Positions 1 to 7,807 are shown, counted from the stretch's first letter. The stretch is 64,000 nt of DNA from Xaviernesmea rhizosphaerae (GCF_001938945.1 NZ_MKIO01000031.1:248001-312000); one strand, 5' to 3'. A program made the numbers and translations. The notes: generated by a model not told the origin, from the sequence alone.

Positions 1-1045
1 CCCCAGCCTTCGTGTACGCGAACCCGTTCCCGGTGCGGGGTCCGCGATATCCCCGTTCGGCGGCCGACAGGGCGGCGCGTACCAAAGCGAACGTCGAGTT
101 AGAGGGCGGCGACAGCGTGGCCGCTCGGGAGACGGAACTCTTGGCCGATCCGTTATGCGGGTTGGTATGGTAGAAGACCGACATGTGGCCAGCGACAAGG
201 CCATGGTCGCGCAGCTTCTGCGCAGCGCGCGTTGCATGCGCCGTGAGCGCTGCCGTCAGCGTATCGAGATCGGTCATCGGCGTTCCCGAAGACCTCGTCA
301 CCGCGATCCCCTTGCGCTGAGGCTCGACGTCTTCGATTTCCATACACCTGACGCCCTGAAGTTCGGCGACCGTCCTTTCGAGGACAACGGTCCCTAACTC
401 CCTCGCTAGTTCCCGCGGCATGTCGCGGAGCTGGGCGACCGTATTGATGCCGAGCGCCCTGACTTTGGCCTGTGTCGCGCTGCCGACGCGCCAGACTTCA
501 CCGACGTCGATCCGATCCATGCACCATTTGGCGATATCGGAATCCATGAAGTCAGCGACACCCGAGAACAGCGGGTTCTTTTTCGCGGCATGGTTCGCCA
601 ATTTCGCCAACGTCTTGGTCGGCGCAATCCCCACACATGTGGGAATGCCGGTGGCCTCTCTCACGGCAGCGCGCATGGCCGTCGCATGGCCGACCATTCG
701 ATCGCCGAAACCGCTGAGATCGACGAACGTCTCGTCAATACTGTAGACCTCAATCGAGGGGCTGAAGTCGTTGATCGTCGAGACGACGCGCCGCGACATG
801 TCTCCGTACAAGCAGTAATTCGACGACAGGACGCGAACGCCCATGTCCTTCACCCTCGACCTGAAGAAGTGCGCCGGCTCGCCCATCTTGATCCCGAGAA
901 GCTTGGCCTCCTCGCTCCTCGCCACCGCGCAGCCGTCATTGTTTGACAGGACGACCACGGGCTTGCCGACGAGCCGCGCGTCGAACGACCTCTCGCAGGA
1001 TACGTAGAAATTGTTGCAGTCGATGAGCGCGATGGGGTCAGGCAT
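1..1045 (-). CDS. umuC: UmuC, Y-family DNA polymerase V catalytic subunit (partial, runs off left edge)
   Basis: Error-prone translesion polymerase of the SOS response, acting with UmuD'. The frame is open from the ATG at 1045 to the window edge, giving about 348 residues; UmuC is usually about 420, so only the C-terminal part is missing. The N-terminus has the Y-family motif [11 protein letters not shown] with Asp9, and the catalytic pair in [10 protein letters not shown] (Asp104, Glu105). The thumb and little-finger region follows ([19 protein letters not shown] helix-hairpin-helix). It starts 7 bp after the umuD stop codon, so the two form an operon. An SOS box precedes umuD. Chromosomal copies exist, but umuDC is also common on plasmids and islands, which fits the accessory context here. 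Confidence 0.93.
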   Translation of the reverse strand, partial: MPDPIALIDCNNFYVSCERSFDARLVGKPVVVLSNNDGCAVARSEEAKLLGIKMGEPAHFFRSRVKDMGVRVLSSNYCLYGDMSRRVVSTINDFSPSIEVYSIDETFVDLSGFGDRMVGHATAMRAAVREATGIPTCVGIAPTKTLAKLANHAAKKNPLFSGVADFMDSDIAKWCMDRIDVGEVWRVGSATQAKVRALGINTVAQLRDMPRELARELGTVVLERTVAELQGVRCMEIEDVEPQRKGIAVTRSSGTPMTDLDTLTAALTAHATRAAQKLRDHGLVAGHMSVFYHTNPHNGSAKSSVSRAATLSPPSNSTFALVRAALSAAERGYRGPRTGNGFAYTKAG

Positions 1046-1052
1046 GCCGACC

Positions 1053-1475
1053 TCAATCGATATCGGTTTTCCTGGCGACGCCCGCGAGGACGCCCCAGAT
1101 TTCGGTGGCCTCGGTGCATACGATCGGAGGGTATTCTCGGAACGACCGGGCTTCCAGAATGAAGCGGCCGTCCTGTCGCTTTCCGAGAACCTTCAGCGTC
1201 ACCTGGCCATCGTGCAGTGCGAGGACAACACGACCGAGCCTCTTCTTGGCCGTCCTGTCAATGGCGACCAGGTCACCGTCGAGGATGCCGATACCGGTGA
1301 GGCTGTCACCGCTGACCCGCCACCAGAACGTGGCCGCCTCATGCCTGACAATCCATGCGACCGGATCGATGACGTCCTCAAGGTCGTCACCTGCCGGGCT
1401 GGGAAAGCCGGCGGGGACTGGACAGGGCGCAAGGCGGACCTCGCGGCCGCTATAGACGACCTCGACATATTGCAT
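1053..1475 (-). CDS. umuD: UmuD, SOS mutagenesis protein (S24 family autopeptidase)
   Basis: LexA-like protein that, after RecA-stimulated self-cleavage, forms UmuD'2 and joins UmuC as polymerase V. The 140-residue length matches the family. The cleavage region is [11 protein letters not shown] with the predicted scissile bond at Ala22-Gly23 (E. coli has Cys-Gly). The nucleophile is Ser58 in SGDSLTG and the general base is Lys95 in VTLKVLG. The start ATG at 1475 has an AAGG ribosome-binding site seven bases upstream. It is the first gene of a umuD-umuC operon under an SOS box 22 bp upstream of the start, so damage induction is expected. Confidence 0.93.
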   Translation of the reverse strand: MQYVEVVYSGREVRLAPCPVPAGFPSPAGDDLEDVIDPVAWIVRHEAATFWWRVSGDSLTGIGILDGDLVAIDRTAKKRLGRVVLALHDGQVTLKVLGKRQDGRFILEARSFREYPPIVCTEATEIWGVLAGVARKTDID

Positions 1476-1496
1476 CAGAGAACCTTTTTGGTTTTT

Positions 1497-1511
1497 GTTC
1501 TCTAATTGTTC
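1497..1511 (-). promoter_or_regulatory. SOS box (LexA operator) of umuDC
   Basis: GTTC-TCTAATT-GTTC on the plus strand (GAAC-N7-GAAC on the coding strand), an exact match to the direct-repeat LexA site known in alphaproteobacteria. The repeat extends to GTTCTC twice (1497-1502 and 1508-1513), and an inverted GAGAAC lies at 1478-1483. It sits 22 to 36 bp before the umuD start. Confidence 0.85.
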
Positions 1512-1532
1512 TCATCTGGGCGGAGAGTCAAG

Positions 1533-2219
1533 TCACATTGCGTGTTCGGGGTCGAGGTCTTCAGTCTTCTTCCACATCGATTCTTGGTGTTGCTTCACGA
1601 CCGCAAACCTCTGGAACGCGAGCCTCGCCTTCGTCAACTCGACATTCTGGAGGTCACCAATAGCCGCCGTCACCTGGTCTCGAGTGATGTCGCTCTCGGC
1701 TCCGACGACGACCTCCGCCAAGCGTAGAGCAGGTTCGAATCGGTGGAAATAGAGCCCGTTCTCCACTTCTTCCTGGTCGAGTTGAAACACCATCCTCTTC
1801 TCAGCCTCATACGCCCAGGAATCGAACTTAACGAACCAGGTCCGCATGTAGTCGAGGGTGTCGATGTCGTCGATCTGCTGGACTTTGAAGTCCTTCTCGG
1901 CGAGTAGGTGCGGTGTGTACTCGATCGGGATAATCGGACGGGCGCTAACGACATCGAACCCGAGACACACCCCGCGGTGCCGGTCCGCATAATGCGACCA
2001 CATCATCGGATGCTCCCAGCTCGAAGTGAAGCACACGATCCCGTACTCGGAGTCCGCAAGTCGCTTCATCTCCCGCATGCCTTTACGCAGAGCCCGATCC
2101 CCCATGAGCGGTATAAACTCATAGGGGTCATTCAGGTCTTTGATGCGTGCGATCTTGATCCGACGGCGGCGGATATTCTCGAGACCGTGTTCGGGTTTTG
2201 TGAAATAGTAAAGCCGCAT
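1533..2219 (-). CDS. DUF2971 family protein
   Basis: A 228-residue cytoplasmic protein with the look of DUF2971: an N-terminal LYYFTKPEHGLENI, then LNDPYEFIPL, CFTSSWEHPMMWSHYAD and GVCLGFDV, the conserved blocks of that family. Its biochemical activity is unknown to me; members occur in accessory and defence-associated neighbourhoods. I placed the start at the ATG of a TGATG overlap with the upstream gene's stop, where AGGAA gives a ribosome-binding site, instead of an earlier in-frame start inside that gene. The overlap implies translational coupling with the secreted protein upstream. No membrane segment or signal peptide is visible. Confidence 0.75.
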   Translation of the reverse strand: MRLYYFTKPEHGLENIRRRRIKIARIKDLNDPYEFIPLMGDRALRKGMREMKRLADSEYGIVCFTSSWEHPMMWSHYADRHRGVCLGFDVVSARPIIPIEYTPHLLAEKDFKVQQIDDIDTLDYMRTWFVKFDSWAYEAEKRMVFQLDQEEVENGLYFHRFEPALRLAEVVVGAESDITRDQVTAAIGDLQNVELTKARLAFQRFAVVKQHQESMWKKTEDLDPEHAM

Positions 2220-3010
2220 CAGTTCCTGATCGCCTTGAGCGCTGCCGACTGCTCGTCGAGGCAGTGTGACATCATCACCCAATCGGTCCGATCAGCCTTG
2301 TCCTTCCACTGCATCGAACACTGCGCCCAGATGACAGTGTTGTCCTTCGACTTCATAGTGTCGAACTTCTGCGCCTTGTTTCGAGCAACGTTATTCTCGT
2401 CGATGCAATGCTTCTGCATCACGAAGTCCGTTGGCCACTGGCCGGCACAGAAGTCCTTGATCTCCGAGCGTTGATTGGCGTGGAAGTCGCCCATGATCGC
2501 ATCGACGGCCTTCGATCCCGATTTTTCGTTGTCTTCCTTTGGCCGATATCCCGGAGCCGAGACCTGAGCGAAACACCAAACCTTCGGATAGCTCGACAGA
2601 ACGATGCGGTTCCCTTGCTTGGTATTCGCCCACACGTAGTTGCTGCTGCCAGTCTTCTCGTCCTTGCCTTCAGGCTTTCCATGCTCGGCGGTCAGGGCTT
2701 TGCGAACAGCTTGGCAGTCGCCAGTTCTCGGGAAGTCCAGCTTGACGGTGTCGAGCTTCGAATCCTTGGAGAAGTTGAATTTTGCCGTTCCCTTGATCTT
2801 GCCTATCGCGGCCGGTGCGCTCAGCAGATGGCGTATGTTCGCATTGTCATAAGTATCGGCCTTGGCGGGTTTCTTGGCACTGCCCTTGGAAGCCGTGCCG
2901 ACCTGATCGGGCGACATGCCCCAGTCCGTATATTCCCATCCCGCACTAGCGGTGGTTGCTAGCAGAAGGGAAACGGCGACGCCCGCCGTGAGAGCGATGA
3001 CTGACTTCAT
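2219..3010 (-). CDS. Secreted Cys-containing protein with internal repeat, function unknown
   Basis: A 263-residue protein with a clear Sec signal peptide, predicted to be cut after ATTASA (residue 23), so periplasmic or secreted. Residues 24-60 contain a low-complexity Lys/Ala stretch. The C-terminal third contains two copies of one motif: residues 188-205 and 231-253 share Cys-x2-Gln-Trp, Asp-Phe/Trp-Val-Met, His-Cys and Asp-Glu in order. There are six cysteines in the mature chain, compatible with disulfides. The start has GAGGG seven bases upstream. It is followed by the DUF2971 gene with a TGATG overlap. I do not recognise the family; a periplasmic sensor or inhibitor partner for the coupled gene is only speculation. 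Confidence 0.7.
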   Translation of the reverse strand: MKSVIALTAGVAVSLLLATTASAGWEYTDWGMSPDQVGTASKGSAKKPAKADTYDNANIRHLLSAPAAIGKIKGTAKFNFSKDSKLDTVKLDFPRTGDCQAVRKALTAEHGKPEGKDEKTGSSNYVWANTKQGNRIVLSSYPKVWCFAQVSAPGYRPKEDNEKSGSKAVDAIMGDFHANQRSEIKDFCAGQWPTDFVMQKHCIDENNVARNKAQKFDTMKSKDNTVIWAQCSMQWKDKADRTDWVMMSHCLDEQSAALKAIRN

Positions 3011-3068
3011 GATGCAACCCTCGTGACGTCCTCATATAGCGTCACGGGGTTGTGGTTCGTCAATCTGA

Positions 3069-3521
3069 CTATCGCATGCTGTTAGCTGGTGAAAAGTCCT
3101 TCTCGCCTGGCCGCCGAACCCAGACATCGAGCCAGGCGTTCCGTGAGGTGCCGTCGGCGACGTGTTTCACCCATTGCGAAACGGAGCCATAGGCCCCTTC
3201 GCCTGACGTCACCATGTCATGGACGATACGGGCATATGCCGTCTTTGCCTTATACTGCATCCGCAACTCGGTCCCGTTGCGAAGGAAGAGCGGGTTCCAG
3301 AGGTGTCCCTTGTCGGGATCGCCGTAGTCGGCCGCAATCTCCGGCTCCTCGTCCGCGAAGGCACCGAGACCTTCGTCAGTCCAGAAATTGGGGTCGTGGC
3401 GATTGCGATCCACGAACTGCTCCACCTGCGAGACGGCCAGAGCCACGGGGTCGAGGCGGCCGCCGGAACGGATGACGATCATGTCGTAGAGGTCTTTCGG
3501 GAAGGGTATCGAGATATCCAT
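3069..3521 (-). CDS. Hypothetical protein
   Basis: A 150-residue soluble protein starting MDISIPFPKDLYDM with a good AGGAG ribosome-binding site seven bases upstream. It is acidic in the middle (FADEEPEIAADYGDP) and rich in aromatic residues near the C-terminus. No signal peptide, membrane segment or motif that I recognise is present. The segment FPKDLYDMIVIRSGGRLDPVA could be a substrate- or DNA-contacting N-terminal element, but this cannot be settled by eye. It is transcribed divergently from the HTH/GIY-YIG gene, with a perfect palindrome in the shared 155-bp promoter region, and lies just upstream of the secreted protein/DUF2971 pair on the same strand. Confidence 0.65.
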   Translation of the reverse strand: MDISIPFPKDLYDMIVIRSGGRLDPVALAVSQVEQFVDRNRHDPNFWTDEGLGAFADEEPEIAADYGDPDKGHLWNPLFLRNGTELRMQYKAKTAYARIVHDMVTSGEGAYGSVSQWVKHVADGTSRNAWLDVWVRRPGEKDFSPANSMR

Positions 3522-3563
3522 GCGACGTCTCCTTGGTGAACCTTAGAGGCCATAGACACAAAT

Positions 3564-3577
3564 CTACTATATAGTAG
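3564..3577. promoter_or_regulatory. Perfect 14-bp palindrome in divergent promoter region
   Basis: CTACTATATAGTAG lies between the divergent genes starting at 3521 (minus) and 3677 (plus). Its symmetry, AT-rich centre and position are those of an operator for a dimeric regulator. The HTH domain of the protein encoded at 3677 is one candidate binder. Confidence 0.4.
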
Positions 3578-3676
3578 TCAATAGGTCTTTGCAGGCTATA
3601 TGCACTATTTCGAGGCTACCTTGTCGTCCCAACCTGGCGACGTTAGAAATCGACAACTGCATCAGGGGCGACAAAC

Positions 3677-4330
3677 GTGATCCGAAAGACATTCGAAGAT
3701 GTAACGCAAGGCCTGGAGACAAAGTCAGATATGATCCGTGCTTTGGCTCGTGCCGGCTATCTGAGAACCGAGATCGCGTCGCTTATGGGCATCCGATACC
3801 AGCATGTAAGGAAGGTTCTAGTCGACGCCGGGATTACCGAAGGCTTCAAGCCGCGGGAAGAGGTAAGGCTTGAGCGCGAACCCGTCGTCGTCGAAGTCGG
3901 GGACGAGGACGACCAAGAAGGATCGTCGGACACTTCTTGGGAGGTGCTGCTGCGCGCCGGCTTCCGTTTCCTCGGGGAGTGGAAGGGTGAGAATGAGGAC
4001 TTCCAGATCGACGCCAAGGCACCTGCAGATGCAGGCGTCTATGCCTTCGTAGTGGACGATGTCGTTATGTACGTGGGCTTGACGCAGCGCGGACTGCGGG
4101 CGCGCCTCGACGGATATCGCCGAGGCTACGAAAGGCAAAAGACGAATGCCCGTGTCAAAGCGTTGATCCTGGAGGCCTTGGCGTCCGGGAAGCGGGTGAA
4201 GGTGTTGGTCGCAGTCCCCGAGCCGGGTGAATGGAACGGTCTGCCCGTCAACACATCCGCTGGGCTCGAAGCTGGCCTTATTTCGATGATCCAGCCCACC
4301 TGGAACATACTCGGCGTTTCTGGGGGCTGA
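3677..4330 (+). CDS. HTH domain - GIY-YIG nuclease-like domain fusion protein
   Basis: A 217-residue protein with two parts. Residues 15-52 form a predicted helix-turn-helix (MIRALARAGYLRTEIASLMG then a recognition helix). After an acidic linker (67-88), residues 118-212 carry a GIY-YIG fold signature: GVY at 120-122, YVG at 132-134, Arg140/Arg142, Glu198 in SAGLEAGLI and Asn210 in PTWNILG. These are the residues that bind metal and catalyse phosphodiester cleavage in the family, so it may be an active nuclease. The start is a GTG at 3677, since no ATG gives the full HTH. It is the last gene before the tRNA junction. A DNA-targeting nuclease or a regulator with a co-opted nuclease fold are both possible. 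Confidence 0.75.
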   Translation: MIRKTFEDVTQGLETKSDMIRALARAGYLRTEIASLMGIRYQHVRKVLVDAGITEGFKPREEVRLEREPVVVEVGDEDDQEGSSDTSWEVLLRAGFRFLGEWKGENEDFQIDAKAPADAGVYAFVVDDVVMYVGLTQRGLRARLDGYRRGYERQKTNARVKALILEALASGKRVKVLVAVPEPGEWNGLPVNTSAGLEAGLISMIQPTWNILGVSGG

Positions 4331-4477
4331 GTCTCTGCCGGCTCTTCTGTCTCGCGTCCGATCCCGGCATCGTGAAGGTGCCAGCTAGTTCCTAAGCGGC
4401 AAGCAGGCCTTTTGGCGGGGCGCTATTCCCTGCCTTCGCGGTTCGACGTCGAGATAGCTCTCGGCTCCGGAGCGCGG

Positions 4478-4544
4478 TTGCGCCGTGGTGTAACGGTAGC
4501 AATCCGAAGACATTCGGCAGTCCGGTTCGATTCCGGCGGCGCAA
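4478..4544 (+). other. Degenerate tRNA-like element with a 4-nt anticodon loop
   Basis: The segment folds as a tRNA: a 7-bp acceptor stem TTGCGCC/GGCGCAA, a D-arm-like GGTGTAACGGTAGCA, and a T arm CCGG-TTCGATT-CCGG. It is only 67 nt, about five short of a minimal tRNA. The anticodon arm is CCGAA-GACA-TTCGG, so the loop is four bases where seven are needed, and the D stem is short. No CCA is encoded; CGA follows the acceptor. It cannot decode normally. A decayed or phage-derived tRNA (the D and T arms recall phage tRNA-Gln) is the likeliest explanation. Confidence 0.6.
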
Positions 4545-4599
4545 CGAGGGTAACGACGCGTCTCAAGACAGGCGTTTCTGTCAGAGTATCTGTCAGAAG

Positions 4600-4659
4600 G
4601 CTTGATTTTGGGGTTGGAAACGCTTCGAAAAATTCGGGAAAAAGCGTTTAAAATCAAGC
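4600..4659 (-). terminator. Nested inverted repeat at the tRNA-Pro 3' end (terminator or attachment-site element)
   Basis: An outer 10-bp repeat, GCTTGATTTT (4600-4609) and AAAATCAAGC (4650-4659), encloses an inner 8-bp repeat, AAACGCTT (4618-4625) and AAGCGTTT (4642-4649). It begins one base after the encoded CCA of tRNA-Pro. It could end the tRNA transcript or be the crossover or arm region of an integration site. No classical stem followed by a T-run is present, so the assignment is open. Confidence 0.5.
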
Positions 4660-4736
4660 TGGTCGGAGTGGCAAGATTCGAACTTGCGACCCCCACGTCC
4701 CGAACGTGGTGCGCTACCAGACTGCGCTACACTCCG
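4660..4736 (-). tRNA. tRNA-Pro (anticodon CGG)
   Basis: A complete cloverleaf on the minus strand: acceptor CGGAGTG/CACTCCG, D arm GCGCAGTCTGGTAGCGC, anticodon arm CCACG-TTCGGGA-CGTGG with anticodon CGG reading CCG codons, T loop GTTCGAATC, discriminator A and an encoded CCA (4662-4660). Its 3' end marks the boundary with the less GC-rich region to the left, so it is the probable insertion site of that region. Confidence 0.97.
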
Positions 4737-4967
4737 TGACCAGTGGCGTCTCTATAGAACAGCTGATTTTGCGCTGCAAGCACCTTTTTTGAAAAATTTC
4801 ACAAGGCTGTCACGGCCTGTGGACAGCGAAATTTCGTTGGAATTTTCGGGCGATGCTGTAGAGCCTTCAGGTCAAGCGACAGCCCTGCAACAGCTCGCCG
4901 GGTCATGGTCGCGGCACCAGTTCCCGTTTCCGTCCGGCGTGGCCGGACCCTTGCCAAGGACCGCCCG

Positions 4968-5348
4968 ATGATTGCCCGTCTGATTGCCTTTTCCGCGCTC
5001 GCCGCCATGCTGGCCGGCTGCGCCACCACCACCACGGCGCCGGTGTCCATTGCCCGGAGCAATGCGGTGGAAGCCCGCTGGAAGGGGCAGTCGGCCGGGC
5101 CGTTCTTCGCCCAGTTCGGCCCGCCGGCCTCCGACACGGTCAGCGGCGACCAGACGCTCTATACCTGGCGCGGCGGCCGGCGCGAAAGTCTCGGCAATGG
5201 CAAGCGCGGCCCCTGGCAGAGCTGCAGCGTTCAGCTGACGGTCTCGTCCGACTACACGATCCGCGCCGTGCGCATCCTCGGCGACCGCCCGACGAGCAAG
5301 GGCCGCACCTTCTGCGAGGACTTCCTCGCCCCGCAACAGCAGGGCTGA
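4968..5348 (+). CDS. Small lipoprotein, function unknown
   Basis: A 126-residue protein with a type II signal peptide: basic MIARLIAF, a hydrophobic core and the lipobox LAGC (lipidated Cys about residue 18), followed by ATTTT. The mature part has FFAQFGPPASDTVSGDQTLYTW, a pattern seen in small SmpA/BamE-like or DUF-type rhizobial lipoproteins where Gly-Pro-Pro precedes a strand, and a conserved-looking Cys pair (WQSCSVQ and GRTFCED). I chose the ATG at 4968 because AAGGA lies seven bases upstream; upstream in-frame starts would destroy the signal peptide. It is likely monocistronic. The exact role is unknown; it is expected in the outer or inner membrane facing the periplasm. Confidence 0.8.
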   Translation: MIARLIAFSALAAMLAGCATTTTAPVSIARSNAVEARWKGQSAGPFFAQFGPPASDTVSGDQTLYTWRGGRRESLGNGKRGPWQSCSVQLTVSSDYTIRAVRILGDRPTSKGRTFCEDFLAPQQQG

Positions 5349-5535
5349 GCCTCGCCCGGCGGCCACCGGCAGCGCGCCGTCGCGCTACCGCCACGTCTTC
5401 AGCATGACCGGGCTTTCCGCGGCAAGGCGCCCTGCCCGCCCGACAAACCGCGGCCGGAAACCCGCACGCACCCTATGCGCAGGCGCGCCTGTAGGACGCG
5501 CCAGGCGGGGGGCCCGCGACCCCTTGTTGTCGACC

Positions 5536-6285
5536 ATGGAGCCTTCACCCGTGACCATCCTGATCTATCAGGACAATGTCAGCGCCAATGGCGCGCTCTA
5601 TACGGCGCTGTGCCGCCTGTTCGGCAAGGCGAGCGTGCATCTGGTTAATGCGCATGAGGTGATCGGCGGGGCTCTGGACGGGGAGGTGTCGCTCTTCGTT
5701 ATGCCGGGCGGCGCCGCACGCTACAAGGCAGCCAAGCTTCAGGGCGCGGGGCATGCGCGCATCCTCGACTATGTCGCCAGGGGCGGGGCCTATCTCGGCA
5801 TCTGCGCCGGGGCCTATTACGCCTGCACGTCGATCGAATGGGCCCGCGGCACCCCTTACGAAATCCGCACCGCCGACACGCTCGCCCTCTTCAATGGCCG
5901 CGCCATCGGGCCGATCGATGCCTTCTCGCCGGCCGGCAGCTATAATGGCAGCGCCCCGCGCCTCATCACGCTCGACATGAACGGCAAGCGGTCGCGCACG
6001 CTCTATTGGGGCGGTTGCCACTTCCAGGCCGAGCCGGGCAGCACGGCCGAGATCGTCGCCCGCTTCGCCGACCTGCCGGATGCGCCCGCCGCGATCGTCG
6101 CCGGCGGGCATGGCAAAGGGCGGTGGCTGCTCTCCTCCCCGCATATCGAATATGATGCGCAGGCACTCGACCTGATCGACTTCGACGTGACAGCCAATGA
6201 TTACGCCGAGATCCGCACACTTGGCGACTGGAGCGACCTGACGCTGCACACCTTCGAGACGCTGCTCGCACGCTATCTCTTGTAA
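5536..6285 (+). CDS. BPL_N-type class I glutamine amidotransferase-like protein
   Basis: A 249-residue protein resembling the N-terminal GATase1-like domain found before biotin-protein ligases (BPL_N). The order is an opening strand VTILIYQDN, then VMPGGAARYK, then a nucleophile elbow YLGICAGAYYA with Cys90 (G-I-C-A-G), then GYRVL-free strands ending in the SSPHIEY block near the C-terminus, which supplies the His of a Cys-His pair. No ligase domain is attached, so its substrate is unknown. The start may instead be the GTG at 5551, which has GGAG nine bases upstream; the ATG at 5536 lacks a clear ribosome-binding site. It is flanked by long non-coding stretches and seems monocistronic. Confidence 0.75.
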   Translation: MEPSPVTILIYQDNVSANGALYTALCRLFGKASVHLVNAHEVIGGALDGEVSLFVMPGGAARYKAAKLQGAGHARILDYVARGGAYLGICAGAYYACTSIEWARGTPYEIRTADTLALFNGRAIGPIDAFSPAGSYNGSAPRLITLDMNGKRSRTLYWGGCHFQAEPGSTAEIVARFADLPDAPAAIVAGGHGKGRWLLSSPHIEYDAQALDLIDFDVTANDYAEIRTLGDWSDLTLHTFETLLARYLL

Positions 6286-6913
6286 CCCGAATCGAGCGGC
6301 AAAGGCGTCGCGGCAAGCCTGGCGCCGCACCGACAAGGACGGCGTGGCCTTGCCCTCGCATCCCTGCGGCAAGAGACCGAAATCCGTATCCTTAGACTTA
6401 CCTATTGGGCGCCGCGAAGCGGCTGGCGGCGGGGCGGGCATTAACCCTTTGGAAACCAAAAACGGGCCTGATCTTGACCACGGACGTCTTGCGATCCAGA
6501 AATTTAGGCGCTAGACGGCGCTTCCTTCGGCAGGCTGTCCAGAAATTGGCCAGGATTGGCCGGCAGGGGAAATGTGCTGCGGCTTTTTTGCGGTTGCAAT
6601 GATGCACCGCACAGGGCCTCGGCCCCGTGGCACATGCCCGCGACCGGCGGCAACGGCCGGCGCGGTTTAGTCAGCTCAGGTTCATCTTGGGCATCATAGA
6701 TTGGCGCATCGGACCCGGACGGCCATCGGCTTTCCCGGTTCATCCGATGAACTGACGATAGCTGGAGCGTCGAGCCGAGAACAATTTTCGGGTCGAGGAT
6801 CCAAAGGCAAGGCCGGAGTGCGGGGGCAGATCCGGCGTGAACCAGAACCCCTGTCCACGAGACCGCGCGGGATGCTTCCCGGCGTCTTGGCGGGCGGAAC
6901 AGGAGAAAACACC
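6286..6913. other. Intergenic region without a supported gene
   Basis: No frame here has coding character on either strand. A short hairpin GGGCC-TC-GGCCC lies near 6617-6628. The right end supplies the AGGAG ribosome-binding site (6901-6905) of the next gene. I see no RNA gene. Confidence 0.5.
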
Positions 6914-7174
6914 ATGTATGGGGCATCCGCTGCCAATAACGGCATCCATTATATCAGCACCTTCGACTTCTACCGGCTGGTGGACGAGAAGATGCGGGCC
7001 AAGGGGTGGGACGGCCGTCTCTATGACGAGAGCCTGAACCAGAGCGTCATGGAAACGCTGCTGGTCGACTACAAGATCTGGCCCGAATGCTGGAAGTCGC
7101 TGCTGGACGACGAGCAGCGCGACAGCCTGATGAAGGAAGCCGCCGCCGCGCGCAGCCAGCGCCGCGCGAGCTGA
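6914..7174 (+). CDS. Small hypothetical protein
   Basis: An 86-residue soluble protein. The ATG at 6914 has a strong AGGAG eight bases upstream, so the longer upstream extension is not used. The sequence begins MYGASAANNGIHYISTFDFY and continues as a charged, helical segment (RLVDEKMRAKGWDGRLYDES), with a C-terminal Ala/Arg-rich tail. The W-D-G-R-L and E-C-W-K-S-L-L patterns look conserved, but I do not recognise a family. No signal peptide or membrane segment. It stands alone, between two long non-coding stretches. Confidence 0.65.
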   Translation: MYGASAANNGIHYISTFDFYRLVDEKMRAKGWDGRLYDESLNQSVMETLLVDYKIWPECWKSLLDDEQRDSLMKEAAAARSQRRAS

Positions 7175-7807
7175 TCGGACCTTTTCCTCAGGCGTCAGCG
7201 CCCGGCCCGGTGTCTGCCCGGGCGGGGCATCATCCATTGGGCGCAATGCCGACTGCCTTTGTGCGCAGCGTGGCGGCATAAGCGGGCAGCCTGTCGCGCA
7301 TGCCGGCTGCGGGTCTTGCGTTCACGCCCTGCGCCGCGACCGGGATTTGAAGCGGGCACGCCAATCCGAAAAGCGCGATGCGCTGACAGCGCCCTTCGAC
7401 CTGACGGCTGAGATCGGCGCTCCAGGCTCTTTCTCTGGGGTGCTGCACGGCCGCCCGTTTGCGGACCGGCGGGTGAGCGCCCGGCCGGCGCCACTGGTCA
7501 TCGACGGACCCGTTCCAGCGCAGCAAACTCTGCCACAGCCCCCCGCGCGCGCCGGCATGCTGCAACTGGCCTCCGTGGCGCGGCTGCCCTAATGACCTTC
7601 GTCGCTTGCCGGTGCACAGGACAATTCGGGTCTGTGCAAAATCACGTGGTTTGTGCGCATGTCGTGAGTGAGACGAAGCGAGACCGTCGGATCACGCGCG
7701 TCCGATCGGCTGCGAAGCGACGCAGTGCCCGACCGCATCCCCAACGCCGGACCTACGTCTTCCACCGCCCCGCTTGACAGGCTAACCCTCTCTCTTCTAC
7801 TAAACGT
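7175..7807. other. Intergenic region without a supported gene
   Basis: About 630 bp between a small gene and the Zur-type operator. Open frames on both strands have the composition of random GC-rich sequence. I see no RNA gene or convincing terminator. Confidence 0.5.

Larger units (their letters stand above)
1..4659. mobile_element. Putative genomic island ending at tRNA-Pro
   Basis: This stretch holds accessory genes (umuDC, a DUF2971 gene, a secreted protein, an unrecognised gene, an HTH/GIY-YIG protein) and is visibly less GC-rich than the rest of the window. It ends exactly at the 3' CCA of a tRNA-Pro gene, the usual integration site of tyrosine-integrase elements, with a nested inverted repeat and a tRNA-like element at the junction. 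No integrase or second att copy is visible, and the left boundary is outside the window. That it is an island is inference from context. Confidence 0.4.
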
